64,000 nt of DNA from Sphingomonas natans. GTDB taxonomy: Bacteria > Pseudomonadota > Alphaproteobacteria > Sphingomonadales > Sphingomonadaceae. The notes under the pieces are model-generated. The model did not search any database. It saw nothing but the letters and a program-made list of their open reading frames with translations, and was not told where the DNA came from. Numbering within the stretch: the first letter of the stretch is position 1; each line of letters starts with the position of its first letter. Made by a program: the position numbers and the translations under genes. Location: the NCBI RefSeq assembly GCF_030546695.1, contig NZ_JAUOTP010000003.1, positions 577,880 to 641,879 of the forward strand. Reading direction: 5' to 3'. This document shows, piece by piece, positions 48,501 through 55,590 of the stretch.

Positions 48501-48733
48501 AATATTCGCTGACCGGCGCGAACAGCTTCACCGGCGGAAACAGCTTCGTCGCGACGCGCGGACAGGTCGATTCCTCGCTTTCGTTCAAGTTCAGCGATCA
48601 ATATTCGCTGTCCCTGGATGCGTTCAATCTGAATGATGCGAAGCGGGTCCAGTATCAGGTCGTCCAGGGCATCCCGCGCCAGGTCGATTATGACGGCCGG
48701 ACGTTCACGCTGAGCTTCCACGGGACGTTCTGA
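45530..48733 (+). CDS. TonB-dependent receptor with N-terminal STN signalling domain, module 1
   Basis: A 1067-residue outer-membrane transporter. Signal peptide 1-25; STN domain about 29-97 (FDVPAQPIAPGLVQIGKQAD, VQILVARD, then TVPVAIERFTKGAGLTAR); TonB box DIVITG near residue 143; plug domain about 150-290 (NVGEALQRIPGVQINREAAS, NLRGLPGTYARYTINGQAF); then a long 22-strand barrel ending RQVDYDGRTFTLSFHGTF. Because of the STN domain it should both import its ligand and signal through the FecR and sigma factor encoded just before it. Barrel features resemble carbohydrate-type receptors of Sphingomonas and Caulobacter more than siderophore receptors. Given the enzymes that follow, an oligosaccharide is the likely ligand. 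Confidence 0.94.
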   Translation: MMRKLLCGTTALTCLVSTVAPAVGQTKAFDVPAQPIAPGLVQIGKQADVQILVARDVSANKRGNAVRGSMTVPVAIERFTKGAGLTARQMGEHTYAVVAARAGSTGQEVPATVPLRPVQASSEPMPPASPAAAASAEEAGTDIVITGFRQSYIDALRMKRDDLGVSDSISSDGLGRFPDLNVGEALQRIPGVQINREAASRDATINLRGLPGTYARYTINGQAFADPVLDGATPLGAFNADVFSAIAVRKTISATDQAGGLSGIVDLQIQPALSRKDGGFFKLAGEYDTLGKYKTPAATIGYNKHLTSNLAVFGVVAYKKERFRRDSIFFNAYSPLSPTTTPGFASFADYYAPFNSNGTCPSGQVCAATGTGAKGKTGVLYASDQRQAVKFNEGSLLTAAGGAEWKPTDELRIGATGFYTRRNLKNNFTNLMELDMRSTRAIISPTTPVVVQDDGNAYVQGFNFANVQINDSIRSQPLLEQMWDVIGTAEWKHDDWRITGTLTNSRGENNSVETQLDVRNLPTVAGNGANGAFNSGGGDIGNYLLTLNRNPAVIVPSGPFTWSAANQPTQVAANGDQIIVAGSSAYGVNKTKAAQGEIERKFELPLLSGITLGARYQQDRYISQGYRTSAKGVQTQNIDSKFLGDNPYTSSFFGGNGGDYLTNWPQLDYDYIVSRLQPVTTSPGDVVTPTGWINDPTNSAYSLYNFGARRNIFAAYAQAQLGFEIFNIPIKGYAGVHYEQTHQLINALSQQVTSTGATAFVPTQFRQNYHDFLPSVFLAANLTSKLVLRGGYNKAFVRPVVRTLTPTTTVSPNSTGYAIQYGGSDLKPYYATSEDASIEWYNRPGGLVSLAFYRKVITNLIAAENRLDRLCPADASSLGLGRLTTVGTTCFSNLLVAGNPAIITASGNYNQPNPITVTGLEFTVQQNFDFLPGLLKNLGGQFNYSYTHISGTNSNGSKAILPGVSKNNVNLIGYYESPKIGFRVVYTWRDEYSLTGANSFTGGNSFVATRGQVDSSLSFKFSDQYSLSLDAFNLNDAKRVQYQVVQGIPRQVDYDGRTFTLSFHGTF

Positions 48734-48885
48734 CGAGAAGAGGCATAGGCAAAGGGCGGCGATGTCGCGCCGACCGCGGCGAAGCTGCCCTTATGCCGCC
48801 ATCCCGGCCGAACACTGGCCGAGCAGACCCTGACATACGCGCATTGCATCGTGCACGACTGTATCGCTTTCCGAGGAACGAACTC

Positions 48886-50265
48886 ATGTCCACCGTCCGC
48901 CGCCCAACCGGCTTCCTCTTCGCGGCCGCAACATCGGCCGTTTGGCTGGGCGTCGCCGCGGCGCCGCTCGCGGGTCAGACGGCAACGCACGCGAGCCCGG
49001 CCGCTACCCCGTTCGAGCTATCGGCGATCGACACGGTCTGGTCGGGGCACAGCGTAAAATCGGCCCTTGTCGTCACCGACACGACGATCTTCGTCGGCTA
49101 TTATGACGCGAACCGACAACTCACCATCGCCTCGCGGCCGCGGAGCGATGGCGCGGGTTGGCGGTATCAGAAGCTTGATTCCTGGGTAAATTGGGACTCG
49201 CACAATTATGTTGCGATGGCGGTGGATGCGGCCGGCAACATCCATGTCTCGGCGAACATGCACCGCGATCCGCTGCTCTATTACCGCACGACGACGCCCG
49301 GCGACGTGCGCACCCTGGTCCGCGTTCCGGTGATGGCCGACGCGCCGCTGGAGCGAAGCGCGACCTATCCGATCTTCCTCCACGACGCCGCCGGACATCT
49401 CGTCTTCAAATATCGCGATGGGGCCAGCGGCAACGGCAACGAGATCTACAATATCTTCGACGCTGCGAGCGGGCGCTGGCGCCACTTGTTGGACGTGCCG
49501 CTCACCGACGGCGAAGGGCAGCGCAACGCCTATTTCGTCGGCCCCGTGCTCGGCCCGGACAAGCGCTTCCACATTGCGTGGGTTTGGCGGGAATCGCCGA
49601 TGGCGGAAAGCAATCACGATCTGTCCTACGCGCAAAGCCGCGATCTGGTGCATTGGGAGAGCTCCGACGGAAAACCGCTGCATCTGCCGATCACGCTGTC
49701 GACCGCCGAGATCGTCGATCGCGTGCCTGCCGGGGGCGGGATGATCAACAACAACACCGTCGTCGGCTTCGATCCCGCCGGACGGGCGATGATCACCTTC
49801 CACAAGTTCGATGCGGCGGGCGATACGCAGATCTACGTCGCGCGCCGGGATCCTGCGGGATGGACGATCGCGCAGGTCAGCCAATGGCGCGGCTTTCGCT
49901 GGGATTTCCGGGGCGGCGGTTCGCTCGACAGCAGGTTGTTCGTGGCCGGCCCGGTGCCAGTCGGAAGCGACAAGATCAGGGTGTCGGTGATCCGCGACGG
50001 CAAGGCGATCGACTTCCTGCTCGATGCGCGGACGCTGAAGCTACTCGCGGAAAAGCGTGCTACGCTCCTTGCCGAGCGGCTGGTCCCGTTCGTCGCGATC
50101 CCGTCGGAAATGATGCTCAACACCGTAGAGGATTCAGCTGGATCCGGCATCGCGCTCGCTTGGCCTTCGCGCCCTCCACATCGGGACGTGCCCGACATGA
50201 CTATCCCCACTCCAACCGTTCTCACGCTTGTGATGCCGCCTAAGACGGCCGCCGAGTTACGCTAA
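48886..50265 (+). CDS. Secreted BNR-repeat beta-propeller enzyme (BNR_4 type; GH145/PL24/PL25-like candidate)
   Basis: A 459-residue exported protein. The ATG at 48886 follows GAGGA at a good distance; the frame extends upstream without a site. Signal peptide about 1-32 (FLFAAATSAVWLGVAAAPLA, then GQT). The rest reads as a seven-bladed propeller of the BNR_4 family: DSHNYVAMAVDAAGNIHVSA, NMHRDPLLYYRT, FKYRDGASGNGNEIYN, HIAWVWRESPMAESNHDLSY, AGGGMINNNTVVGFDP. BNR_4 members with known activity are L-rhamnose-alpha-1,4-glucuronate hydrolases (GH145) and ulvan or related lyases (PL24, PL25). The His/Asn/Arg-rich blades fit this group, but the choice cannot be made by eye. Confidence 0.8.
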   Translation: MSTVRRPTGFLFAAATSAVWLGVAAAPLAGQTATHASPAATPFELSAIDTVWSGHSVKSALVVTDTTIFVGYYDANRQLTIASRPRSDGAGWRYQKLDSWVNWDSHNYVAMAVDAAGNIHVSANMHRDPLLYYRTTTPGDVRTLVRVPVMADAPLERSATYPIFLHDAAGHLVFKYRDGASGNGNEIYNIFDAASGRWRHLLDVPLTDGEGQRNAYFVGPVLGPDKRFHIAWVWRESPMAESNHDLSYAQSRDLVHWESSDGKPLHLPITLSTAEIVDRVPAGGGMINNNTVVGFDPAGRAMITFHKFDAAGDTQIYVARRDPAGWTIAQVSQWRGFRWDFRGGGSLDSRLFVAGPVPVGSDKIRVSVIRDGKAIDFLLDARTLKLLAEKRATLLAERLVPFVAIPSEMMLNTVEDSAGSGIALAWPSRPPHRDVPDMTIPTPTVLTLVMPPKTAAELR

Positions 50266-50824
50266 GGACAGGATCCCTGCCATCTTACGACCCGCTGCAG
50301 CGATAGCCGTGGATAACTGCCTCGCACTGGTCGACGACTATCGATGGCCAATTCGACATGGCCGCCGGTCCGCTTTCCAGCGACGACTGGGTTGCCCGGC
50401 ATTCGGAAAAGACCCGAAGGCAGATGTCCAGCCCCGCCGGCCGCTTCCCAATGGAACGTGGATGCGACTTGCTGTCAGTCTCGACGCAAACGGCCTGCCT
50501 CGTTTCGTCGAGACTTGTATCGGCGTGTCAACGGCGACTTATAGAGCGGCAGCAGTTCGGCGGTTTCGCGGGCCCACGGACCCGGAAGCGGGCACCCAAA
50601 CGCGTAGCGGCATACCGAAACCGGCATTCGTTCAGCTTTCGCCGAGCGTACCGCAGCGACCGTCGGCAGATAGGAAGCAGGATCGATGCCGCAGCGGCGG
50701 ATCGATCCGATCATCCACATTGACAAAGCCAAGGACCGCGCCTCCAATTGTCAGATAAATCGGCTGGGACGGAAAAGGCTGAATCGAGCCGTCTCCCAGA
50801 CCGGAAAACGAGCCGGAGGATGAT
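50266..50824. other. Gap between the two receptor modules
   Basis: About 560 bases with no gene I recognise. Short frames on both strands have protein-like bits (plus strand near 50360: GPLSSDDWVARHSEKTRR; minus strand near 50740: PSQPIYLTIGGAVLGFVNVD), which may be remnants of lost genes. The promoter of module 2 must lie at the right end. Confidence 0.45.
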
Positions 50825-51403
50825 TTGGCTAGCAAAGTCTCGCCAGCAATAGCTTTGAAGGTCGCGCGGGCGCGCTGGGTGTCGGAGCACATCATCCCCT
50901 GCGAACAGCGGATGCGGGCGTGGCTCAAGCGTTGGGGGGTGAAGCGCGAGGATAGCGATGAAATCATTCAAGACGCGTATTGCCGGATCGCCACGCTTGA
51001 GACGGTCGCTCATATCGACGATCCCCGAGCATATTTTTTCTCGATCATTCGCAACCTCACAATCCGCCGCCTTCGCCGCGAGCGCGTAGTGGAGCTTCAG
51101 ACGATCGCTGAAATCGATGCGTGCCACGACGTCCATCAGTCGTCGCCGGAACGACAAGCCGCGGATCGCCAGGATTATCAGCGCCTGCTGGCATTGATCC
51201 GCGCGCTTCCTCCCAAGTGTCGCCAGGTCGTGGAGCTCCGCAAGCTCGAGGGCTGGTCGCAGCGGGAAATCGCACAACATTTCGGCATCAGCGAAAAGAC
51301 TGTCGAAAAGCAGATCTGGCTCGGGCTGAAAGCTGTTCGATTAGGCTGGAGTAACGGCGGCCAGACCGATAATGAGGACGTGCTCCGGACAGCGAGAAAC
51401 TAG
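50825..51403 (+). CDS. ECF RNA polymerase sigma factor (FecI-like), module 2
   Basis: A 192-residue paralogue of the module 1 sigma factor. Region 2: REDSDEIIQDAYCRIATLET, YFFSIIRNLTIRRLRRER. Region 4: LPPKCRQVVELRKLEGWSQR, then EIAQHFGISEKTVEKQIWLG. The start is a TTG at 50825 with GGAGGA 5 bases upstream; no ATG is in frame before region 2. It is followed after 3 bases by its FecR partner. The two sigma factors clearly derive from duplication but have diverged along their whole length, so distinct promoters are likely. Confidence 0.92.
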   Translation: MASKVSPAIALKVARARWVSEHIIPCEQRMRAWLKRWGVKREDSDEIIQDAYCRIATLETVAHIDDPRAYFFSIIRNLTIRRLRRERVVELQTIAEIDACHDVHQSSPERQAADRQDYQRLLALIRALPPKCRQVVELRKLEGWSQREIAQHFGISEKTVEKQIWLGLKAVRLGWSNGGQTDNEDVLRTARN

Positions 51404-51406
51404 TCG

Positions 51407-52354
51407 ATGCCAAGCGAAAGCGGGAACGAGATCGACGAGATCGCGACCGGATGGGTTGCTCGCCTGGACAGCGAGGACTGGACGTCGGCCGAAGAAGAAG
51501 CGCTCGACGCGTGGCTTGGGCAGGACAAGCGGCATCAAGGCGCTTTCCTACATGCCCATGCCTTGTGGCTCGCGCTGGACCCGGCAGCTGACCAAGAAGC
51601 GGCAAAAGCCAAGGTGGATCACGTGCGGCGCGGCTTCGTGCTCGGAGGTGGCGCCGCTCTGGCGGCGTCGCTAGTCGGCGGCGTCGCGCTGTGGCGAAAG
51701 GGTCATACGATAACGACCGCCGTCGGTGAGATACGGCGCTTGCCGTTGCCGGATGGATCGGTCGCCGCGATCAACACCGCAAGCGAGATGAAGATCGCTT
51801 ATGCGGATCACCACCGCGACATCGATCTCAGGCGCGGCGAGGCATGGTTCCAAGTATCGAGCAACCCGCGCCGCCCCTTCCTGGTAGAGGCTGGCGCGGT
51901 CCGCGTGCTCGCGGTCGGCACCGCATTCTCGGTCAGGCGTCGAGATCAGGGCGCCGATATCCTGGTGACCGAAGGTGTCGTCAGGGCCTGGACCGAGGGC
52001 CGCGACCATGAAGGTGTCCAATTGCGCGCCGGCGATCATGTCTTTCTGTCTGATACCGCGCAGGTTCGCCGGAGTGCGGCGCGATCGATCGACCAAGCCC
52101 TTGCCTGGCGCAATGGCCGGATAGATCTTCAGGGTGAGACGCTGTCCGCCGCGATCGACGAGTTCAATCGATACAACCAGCGGCAGCTCGTGCTCGAAGA
52201 TCCGGCGCTGGCGTCGGAGCGACTGGACGGCTTCTTTCGGACCGACGACGTTGAGGGCTTCGCCAAAGCCCTCCGCGTGACGTTCAACGTGCCGGTGTCC
52301 ATCGACCCCGTCGGGGAGATACGGATCGGATCGCGCGGATCGCACAGTCTTTAG
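51407..52354 (+). CDS. FecR-type anti-sigma regulator, module 2
   Basis: A 315-residue paralogue of the module 1 FecR. Cytoplasmic sigma-binding domain about 8-55 (ATGWVARLDSEDWTSAEEEA); membrane segment about 75-95 (RRGFVLGGGAALAASLVGGV); FecR domain with GEIRRLPLPDGSVAAINTAS and GEAWFQVSSNPRRPF; C-terminal domain with AIDEFNRYNQRQLVLEDPAL and RLDGFFRTDDVEGFAKAL. The order and the 3-base spacing after the sigma gene indicate a sigma/anti-sigma pair for the following receptor. Confidence 0.93.
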   Translation: MPSESGNEIDEIATGWVARLDSEDWTSAEEEALDAWLGQDKRHQGAFLHAHALWLALDPAADQEAAKAKVDHVRRGFVLGGGAALAASLVGGVALWRKGHTITTAVGEIRRLPLPDGSVAAINTASEMKIAYADHHRDIDLRRGEAWFQVSSNPRRPFLVEAGAVRVLAVGTAFSVRRRDQGADILVTEGVVRAWTEGRDHEGVQLRAGDHVFLSDTAQVRRSAARSIDQALAWRNGRIDLQGETLSAAIDEFNRYNQRQLVLEDPALASERLDGFFRTDDVEGFAKALRVTFNVPVSIDPVGEIRIGSRGSHSL

Positions 52355-52416
52355 GCGCCTGGCTGGGGCAAGGTACTGCTCGCGGGCCCGTGCGCGTCCC
52401 GCTCGCTCGAAAAAAA

Positions 52417-52431
52417 TTCGCGAAGCGCGAA
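52417..52431 (+). promoter_or_regulatory. Inverted repeat in the module 2 receptor leader
   Basis: TTCGCG-AAG-CGCGAA is a perfect 6-base palindrome with a 3-base loop. The 9-mer AAATTCGCG that includes its left arm (52414-52422) also occurs in the module 1 leader at 45462-45470. It may be a shared sigma-factor promoter part or an operator. Confidence 0.4.
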
Positions 52432-52506
52432 ATTCTTTTCAAGGATTTTCCACCGCCGAAGCTCTTCCTCTTACCGGCACACGATAGTCGGATGGGGAGG
52501 ATATCT

Positions 52507-55500
52507 ATGATCGATCACAGGTTGCTCGCGACGACTACGATTTTCGCTGTGGCCGCAGCCGGCTCCGCTTATGCGCAAGCCCGCCCCTTCGACATCGCCG
52601 CCAAGCCCGTGACTTTGGCACTGGTCGAGTTCGGCAAGCAGGCCGATGTTCAGATCGTCGCGGCGCGTCGACTGACCGATGGCAAGCAGGCGAACGCCGT
52701 CCGCGGCACGATGACCGTCCCCGTCGCGCTCGATCGGCTGATCAGCGGAACCGGCCTCGCCGCCAAACAGACGAGCAACCAGACCTATGCTCTGGCAAGC
52801 GCAGAGGCTGCCGCCAGCCCGCAGACGGCCAGCAGCGCGGAGCAGCCTGCCACACCCGTAGATCCGGCTCCGAGCGATGCGGCAACCGCCAGCAGGCCCG
52901 CGTCGGACGAGCAGGTAGCCGATATCGTCGTCACCGGCTCCAGCATTCGCGGCACTCCGCCGACCGGATCGAACCTGATCCAGCTCGGCCGCGACGACAT
53001 CATCCAAACGGGCGCCACGACCACGCAGGAACTGCTCGCGACGGTCCCCCAGCTCGCCAGCTTCAATACGGCGCCGCGGCCGGGCCAGCGTTCGAACAGC
53101 AGCCTTTCAACGGGGCCGGACATTCGCGGCATCGGCCAGAGCGCAACGCTGACCTTGGTAAACGGTCACCGCATCGTCGGCGTCGGTGCCCTCTCCAGCC
53201 TGCCCGATCCCTCGATGGTCCCCCCGTCGGCAATCCAGCGGGTCGAGATCGTCGCGGACGGTGCGTCCGCGACCTACGGGTCGGACGGCGTCGCCGGCGT
53301 GGTCAACGTCATCACGCGCCGGGACTATGACGGCGTCGAGGGCACGATCCGGTCGGGCTTCGGCAGCAATTATCACCTGCTCAACGGCAATGCGTCGGCC
53401 GGCAAGAAATGGGACGGCGGCGGAATCATCATCTCCGGCGAATATTCGGCGACCAGCCGGCTGCGCGCCTCGACGAAGCCCTTCCTGACCAACGACTTTT
53501 CGGGCACCGGCGGGCAGGATCTGCGGATCATCGGCAATTCGTGCATTCCCGCCACCTATCGCACCAACAATGCAGCCGGCGTGGCGACCGGGAGCTTCAT
53601 CCAGCCCGCGACCGGCGCGGTCGATCCGCGCTGCACCACCTATCAATATGGCGATCTTTATCCGAAGCAGGAGCGGCTGAGCTTCTTCGCCTCGGGCCAT
53701 CAGGAAGTGACGGACGGCGTCGAGCTCGGCTTCGACAGCTTTTATTCGCGCACCAAGGCGAACGCCTACAACGTCCCGAGCTTCACCTCGGGCGTGATGA
53801 CGCGCAGCAATCCGTTCTTCCCGGCGGGGCTGCCGGCGACGGTCACGTCGATCACGACCTATTTCAACCCGCAGACGGTGACGGGCATCCCGTTGCTCGA
53901 TCATACGACGCTGACCACCTACGGCGGCACGCTGACCTCGGACGTCACGCTTCCGCACGATTTCAAATGGTCGACCTATCTGACCGGGTCGCGCAGCAAT
54001 ACGGACATTCACGAGGCGTCATTCAATCCGCGCACCAGCACGGCCCTGCTCGCCGGCACCACGCGCGACACGGCGCTTGATCCGTTCGGCACCGGGACGA
54101 GCGCGACGAACCAGATCACGCTCGCCGACTATGAAAATCACTATGTCGGCAAGCAATATCTGTGGGAATTGAACAGCAAGATCGACGGCTCGCTGATCAC
54201 TCTGCCCGCAGGCGATCTCAAGGTCGCGATCGGCGGGGTCTATCGCACCGAACATTATAACGGCCTGTTCGCCACGGGCCGGATCGGGTTCGATGAGGGC
54301 GCGCAGCGCGGCGTCGGCACGCGCAAGGTCTATTCGGGCTTCGGCGAGCTGTTCATTCCGCTTTTCTCCCAGCAGAACGCGCTGCCGATGCTGCAGCTGC
54401 TGAACATCTCACTGTCCGGCCGGATCGATCATTACAATGATTTCGGATCGACCAAGAATCCCAAGATCGGCGTGAACTGGGCGCCGGTGAACGGGATCAC
54501 GCTGCGCGGCACCTACGGCAAGTCGTTTCATGCGCCCGCGCTGAACGATCTTTACTCGCCCGACACGCGCGCCGGCTATCTCGCCAACGGGACATTGCCG
54601 CCCGGCCTGCCGCAGGGTTCGGTCCCGGGCGGCATCTTCATCGCCGGCGGCGATCCCAATCTCGGGCCGGAGCGCGCCGAGACCTGGTCGCTCGGCGCCG
54701 ATTTCCAGCCGAGCTTCCTGCCCGGCTTCAAGGCGAGCGTGACCTACTATAATCTCATGTTCAAGGATCGGATCAGCACGCCGAGCCGCACCTTCTATAC
54801 CGATCCGAACTTCCGCAAATATATCGTCGACAACATCGTCTGCGGCAGCGGGACCTATCCGAGCGGAACAAACTGCCAGGCGCGGCCGCTCGATCCCAAT
54901 GTCGTCTGGGATTTGATCAAGGACATCAGCCGGGTCGATTTCCCGAACACCGTCAACGGACCCGCCGATCTGCCGCCGATCTACAATGTCACATTGCTTC
55001 GTCGGACCAACCTCTCCGTCATCAAGACGGACGGTCTGGATTTCGACGTCGGCTATCGCTGGCAGAAGTGGGACACGACCTTCGCTGCGCAGGCGCAGGG
55101 CAACTACGTCCTGAACTTCAACCAGGCGGCGGCGGCCGGCGCTGCCCTGGTCGATCAGTTTCCGCTGGGGCAGCAGCGCCTGCGCGTACGCGGTACGCTG
55201 TCCGGCCAGCACGGCCCGCTGAGCGTCTCGGCCAGCGTCAATTACAGCGGTAAGTATCGCAACCGCTTCACGACCTTCGCCGGCCCGTTGGCGACCGAGA
55301 CGATCAGCAGCTTCACGACCGTGGAGATGCATTTCGGGCTGAAGCTGCCGGATCAGGGCATGCTTTCGGGCATGGAGCTGACGGCCGATATCGACAATCT
55401 GTTCGATACCGAACCATCCTACATGCAATCGAGCAACGGCTACGGTGTCGGCAACATTCTCGGCCGTGTCGTCACGCTCGGCTTGCGCAAGCGCTTTTAG
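52507..55500 (+). CDS. TonB-dependent receptor with N-terminal STN signalling domain, module 2
   Basis: A 997-residue outer-membrane receptor. The ATG at 52507 has GGGGAGGA 6 bases upstream; the longer frame from 52390 has none. Signal peptide about 1-23 (ending SAYAQ); STN domain about 25-95 (FDIAAKPVTLALVEFGKQAD, TVPVALDRLISGTGLAAK); TonB box DIVVTGS near 139; plug about 150-280 (PDIRGIGQSATLTLVNGHRI, VEIVADGASATYGSDGVAG); then the barrel. The end TLGLRKRF closes with Phe as usual. The plug and barrel are of a different subfamily from the module 1 receptor, though the STN parts are alike, so two ligands are likely. Confidence 0.94.
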   Translation: MIDHRLLATTTIFAVAAAGSAYAQARPFDIAAKPVTLALVEFGKQADVQIVAARRLTDGKQANAVRGTMTVPVALDRLISGTGLAAKQTSNQTYALASAEAAASPQTASSAEQPATPVDPAPSDAATASRPASDEQVADIVVTGSSIRGTPPTGSNLIQLGRDDIIQTGATTTQELLATVPQLASFNTAPRPGQRSNSSLSTGPDIRGIGQSATLTLVNGHRIVGVGALSSLPDPSMVPPSAIQRVEIVADGASATYGSDGVAGVVNVITRRDYDGVEGTIRSGFGSNYHLLNGNASAGKKWDGGGIIISGEYSATSRLRASTKPFLTNDFSGTGGQDLRIIGNSCIPATYRTNNAAGVATGSFIQPATGAVDPRCTTYQYGDLYPKQERLSFFASGHQEVTDGVELGFDSFYSRTKANAYNVPSFTSGVMTRSNPFFPAGLPATVTSITTYFNPQTVTGIPLLDHTTLTTYGGTLTSDVTLPHDFKWSTYLTGSRSNTDIHEASFNPRTSTALLAGTTRDTALDPFGTGTSATNQITLADYENHYVGKQYLWELNSKIDGSLITLPAGDLKVAIGGVYRTEHYNGLFATGRIGFDEGAQRGVGTRKVYSGFGELFIPLFSQQNALPMLQLLNISLSGRIDHYNDFGSTKNPKIGVNWAPVNGITLRGTYGKSFHAPALNDLYSPDTRAGYLANGTLPPGLPQGSVPGGIFIAGGDPNLGPERAETWSLGADFQPSFLPGFKASVTYYNLMFKDRISTPSRTFYTDPNFRKYIVDNIVCGSGTYPSGTNCQARPLDPNVVWDLIKDISRVDFPNTVNGPADLPPIYNVTLLRRTNLSVIKTDGLDFDVGYRWQKWDTTFAAQAQGNYVLNFNQAAAAGAALVDQFPLGQQRLRVRGTLSGQHGPLSVSASVNYSGKYRNRFTTFAGPLATETISSFTTVEMHFGLKLPDQGMLSGMELTADIDNLFDTEPSYMQSSNGYGVGNILGRVVTLGLRKRF

Positions 55501-55506
55501 CAAACG

Positions 55507-55534
55507 GGCGGGCAGGACCAGCAACCTGCCCGCC
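55507..55534 (+). terminator. GC-rich stem-loop between receptor and glycosidase genes
   Basis: A perfect 10-base stem GGCGGGCAGG / CCTGCCCGCC with an 8-base loop starts 7 bases after the receptor stop. No T-run follows. It may lower read-through into the enzyme genes or protect the receptor mRNA 3' end. Confidence 0.55.
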
Positions 55535-55590
55535 GCCCGGCCATGAGCGGCATCGATCAGCCACAAAAATAGCTTGCAGGGAGTGGGCAC

